A stretch of 45,742 nt of DNA, taken from assembly GCA_016209885.1 (NCBI GenBank), contig JACQVF010000052.1, forward strand, positions 1-45,742. The letters run 5' to 3'. This stretch comes from Gemmatimonadota bacterium. Its GTDB lineage: Bacteria; Gemmatimonadota; Gemmatimonadetes; Longimicrobiales; Gaopeijiaceae. Every line of letters starts with the position of its first letter. Positions within the stretch are counted from its first letter, which is position 1. This document shows positions 44,837 to 45,742 of the stretch, piece by piece. Under the pieces are notes generated by a model, which was not told where the DNA came from, did not search any database, and saw nothing but the letters and a program-made list of their open reading frames with translations. The position numbers and the translations under genes were made by a program.

Positions 44837-45742
44837 GTGAGCCTGAAGACAAATCTGTATCAGAGCCAGCAGCTCCGTCAGGAGATGAAGATGAATCCAC
44901 GCCTGTACCAGGCGATGGAGCTCCTGTACATGCCGCTGCTGGATCTGCAACAACACTTGAAGCAGGAGCTCGCCGAGAACCCGTTCCTCGAGCTGTCGGA
45001 GCCGGACGTGGGCGACGAGCCCGCACCCGAGGAGCCGGCGGCCGAGAGCAGCGACGACGAGATCGACTGGGAGGAGATCCTCCTGGATGGGTTTGACACC
45101 GGCGGCTGGCGCCCGCAGTACGAGGAGCGCGAGTACTATCAGCCCCCGGTGGTCAGCACCCGCGACCTGGCTGACCACCTCCTCGATCAACTCCGCTTGC
45201 TTTCCCTCTCGCACCGCCAGCACATCCTGGGCGAGGAGATCATCGGCGACATCGGCGACGACGGCTACCTGGCCTGCCCCCTGGAGGAGTTGCTCGCAAG
45301 CCTGAACGACTGGCTTGCCCAGGAGGCCGAGCGACGCCGGCAGTCCGGAGATGGGCGGTCGCCTGAGCCCCGTGCGCCATCCCAGGAGGCGGAGCCTGCC
45401 GGCGCGGAGACAGAGGCCGCCGCGCCGGCCCGACCAGCTCCGGCGGCTCCGGCGGCCCCGGCGGCCCCGGGCACCCCGGGCACCCCGGCTCCCGACGCGG
45501 CTCCCAGCCTGGGAGGGCAGGAGGTAGAATGGGAAGGGGCGGTGTTCGCCGCGCCCGCCGCCGAATGCTGGCCCCCGGAGGGCGAGCGGGGAACGGTGTC
45601 CGGGACCGGCGGTCTGGACGCCGCCGGTACCTTTGTGCCAACGCTGCCTGAGCCGGCGGCGGACGAAGCCGCGCTGAACGAAGCCGCGCTGAACGAAGCC
45701 GCGCTGAACGAAGCCGCGCTGAACGAAGCCGCGCTGAACGAA
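44837..45742 (+). CDS. rpoN: RNA polymerase sigma-54 factor, 3' end beyond window
   Basis: Sigma-54 starts at a GTG three bases after lptB and stays open to the window edge (302 codons). Region I is typical: QSQQLRQEMKMNPRLYQAME with LLYMPLLDLQQHLKQELAEN, which receives activator signals. An acidic region II follows (to about 95), and then the start of the core-binding domain (STRDLADHLLDQLRLLSLSH, IGDIGDDGYLACPLEELLAS). Instead of continuing, it has an insert of at least 135 residues: charged, Pro/Ala-rich, then a pentapeptide repeat running off the edge. The lptB-rpoN pairing is common in Gram-negatives. Confidence 0.9.
   Translation, partial: MSLKTNLYQSQQLRQEMKMNPRLYQAMELLYMPLLDLQQHLKQELAENPFLELSEPDVGDEPAPEEPAAESSDDEIDWEEILLDGFDTGGWRPQYEEREYYQPPVVSTRDLADHLLDQLRLLSLSHRQHILGEEIIGDIGDDGYLACPLEELLASLNDWLAQEAERRRQSGDGRSPEPRAPSQEAEPAGAETEAAAPARPAPAAPAAPAAPGTPGTPAPDAAPSLGGQEVEWEGAVFAAPAAECWPPEGERGTVSGTGGLDAAGTFVPTLPEPAADEAALNEAALNEAALNEAALNEAALNE
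45665..45742 (+). repeat. 15-bp tandem repeat in rpoN (5 copies, continues past edge)
   Basis: GAAGCCGCGCTGAAC is repeated five times without a mismatch from 45665 to 45739, and a sixth copy begins at the edge. In the rpoN frame it encodes Glu-Ala-Ala-Leu-Asn, a helix-forming unit. Perfect identity suggests recent expansion. The true copy number is unknown because the window ends inside it. Confidence 0.95.

Overview
The window is a dense stretch of housekeeping chromosome, very GC-rich with strong G/C third-position bias, mostly in co-oriented operons. Gene content points to a Gram-negative, menaquinone-using bacterium: it has Kdo and LPS-export genes (kdsB, kdsA, kdsC, kdsD, lptC, lptA, lptB), two genes of the futalosine menaquinone route (mqnE, mqnC), complex I, a UPF0182 membrane protein and a carboxypeptidase-regulatory-like exported protein. 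I think Gemmatimonadota is the most likely phylum. That is an inference from gene order and style, not from a marker-gene comparison.

Layout. 1-5265: the end of a complex I operon (nuoL cut by the left edge, nuoM, nuoN). 5307-9432: a phosphohexomutase overlapping a UPF0182 gene. 9820-13333: sucC, sucD, an EIIA-CBS fusion protein and ndk. 13387-19631: tandem palindromes and a promoter, then DUF177, rpmF, plsX, fabH, fabD, fabG, acpP and fabF. 19776-24923: mqnE, mqnC, purE, ispF, a DedA protein and a XerD-type recombinase. 25033-30092: exported proteins (S41 protease and M1 lipoprotein peptidase on the minus strand, an unknown carboxypeptidase-regulatory-like protein on the plus strand). 30419-35236, minus strand: a decayed vapB antitoxin, a DUF885 protein and a zinc-type ABC importer (znuA, znuC, znuB). 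35522-45742, plus strand: a TrpG/PabA glutaminase, then kdsB, pyrG, kdsA, kdsC, kdsD, lptC, lptA, lptB and the start of rpoN, which runs off the right edge.

How the genes work together. The fab block makes acyl-ACP and phosphatidic-acid precursors. The kds/lpt block makes Kdo, activates it with CTP (pyrG lies between kdsB and kdsA) and exports LPS. The mqn genes make the quinone reduced by complex I. sucCD and ndk handle TCA-cycle substrate-level phosphorylation and NTP balance.

I did not find a clearly new multi-gene system. The most interesting signals are small: two tandem palindromes with compensated differences just upstream of the fab promoter; an uncharacterised N-terminal domain fused to LptB; a large insertion in sigma-54 ending in a perfect 15-bp repeat; a CX5CX2C cluster motif in MqnE; a frameshifted vapB with its promoter intact and its toxin gone; and an LptA-like gene that seems to need a non-canonical start codon. 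Three promoter-like sites lie so close to start codons that the transcripts would be leaderless or nearly so. No tRNA, rRNA, CRISPR array, insertion sequence or prophage was seen.
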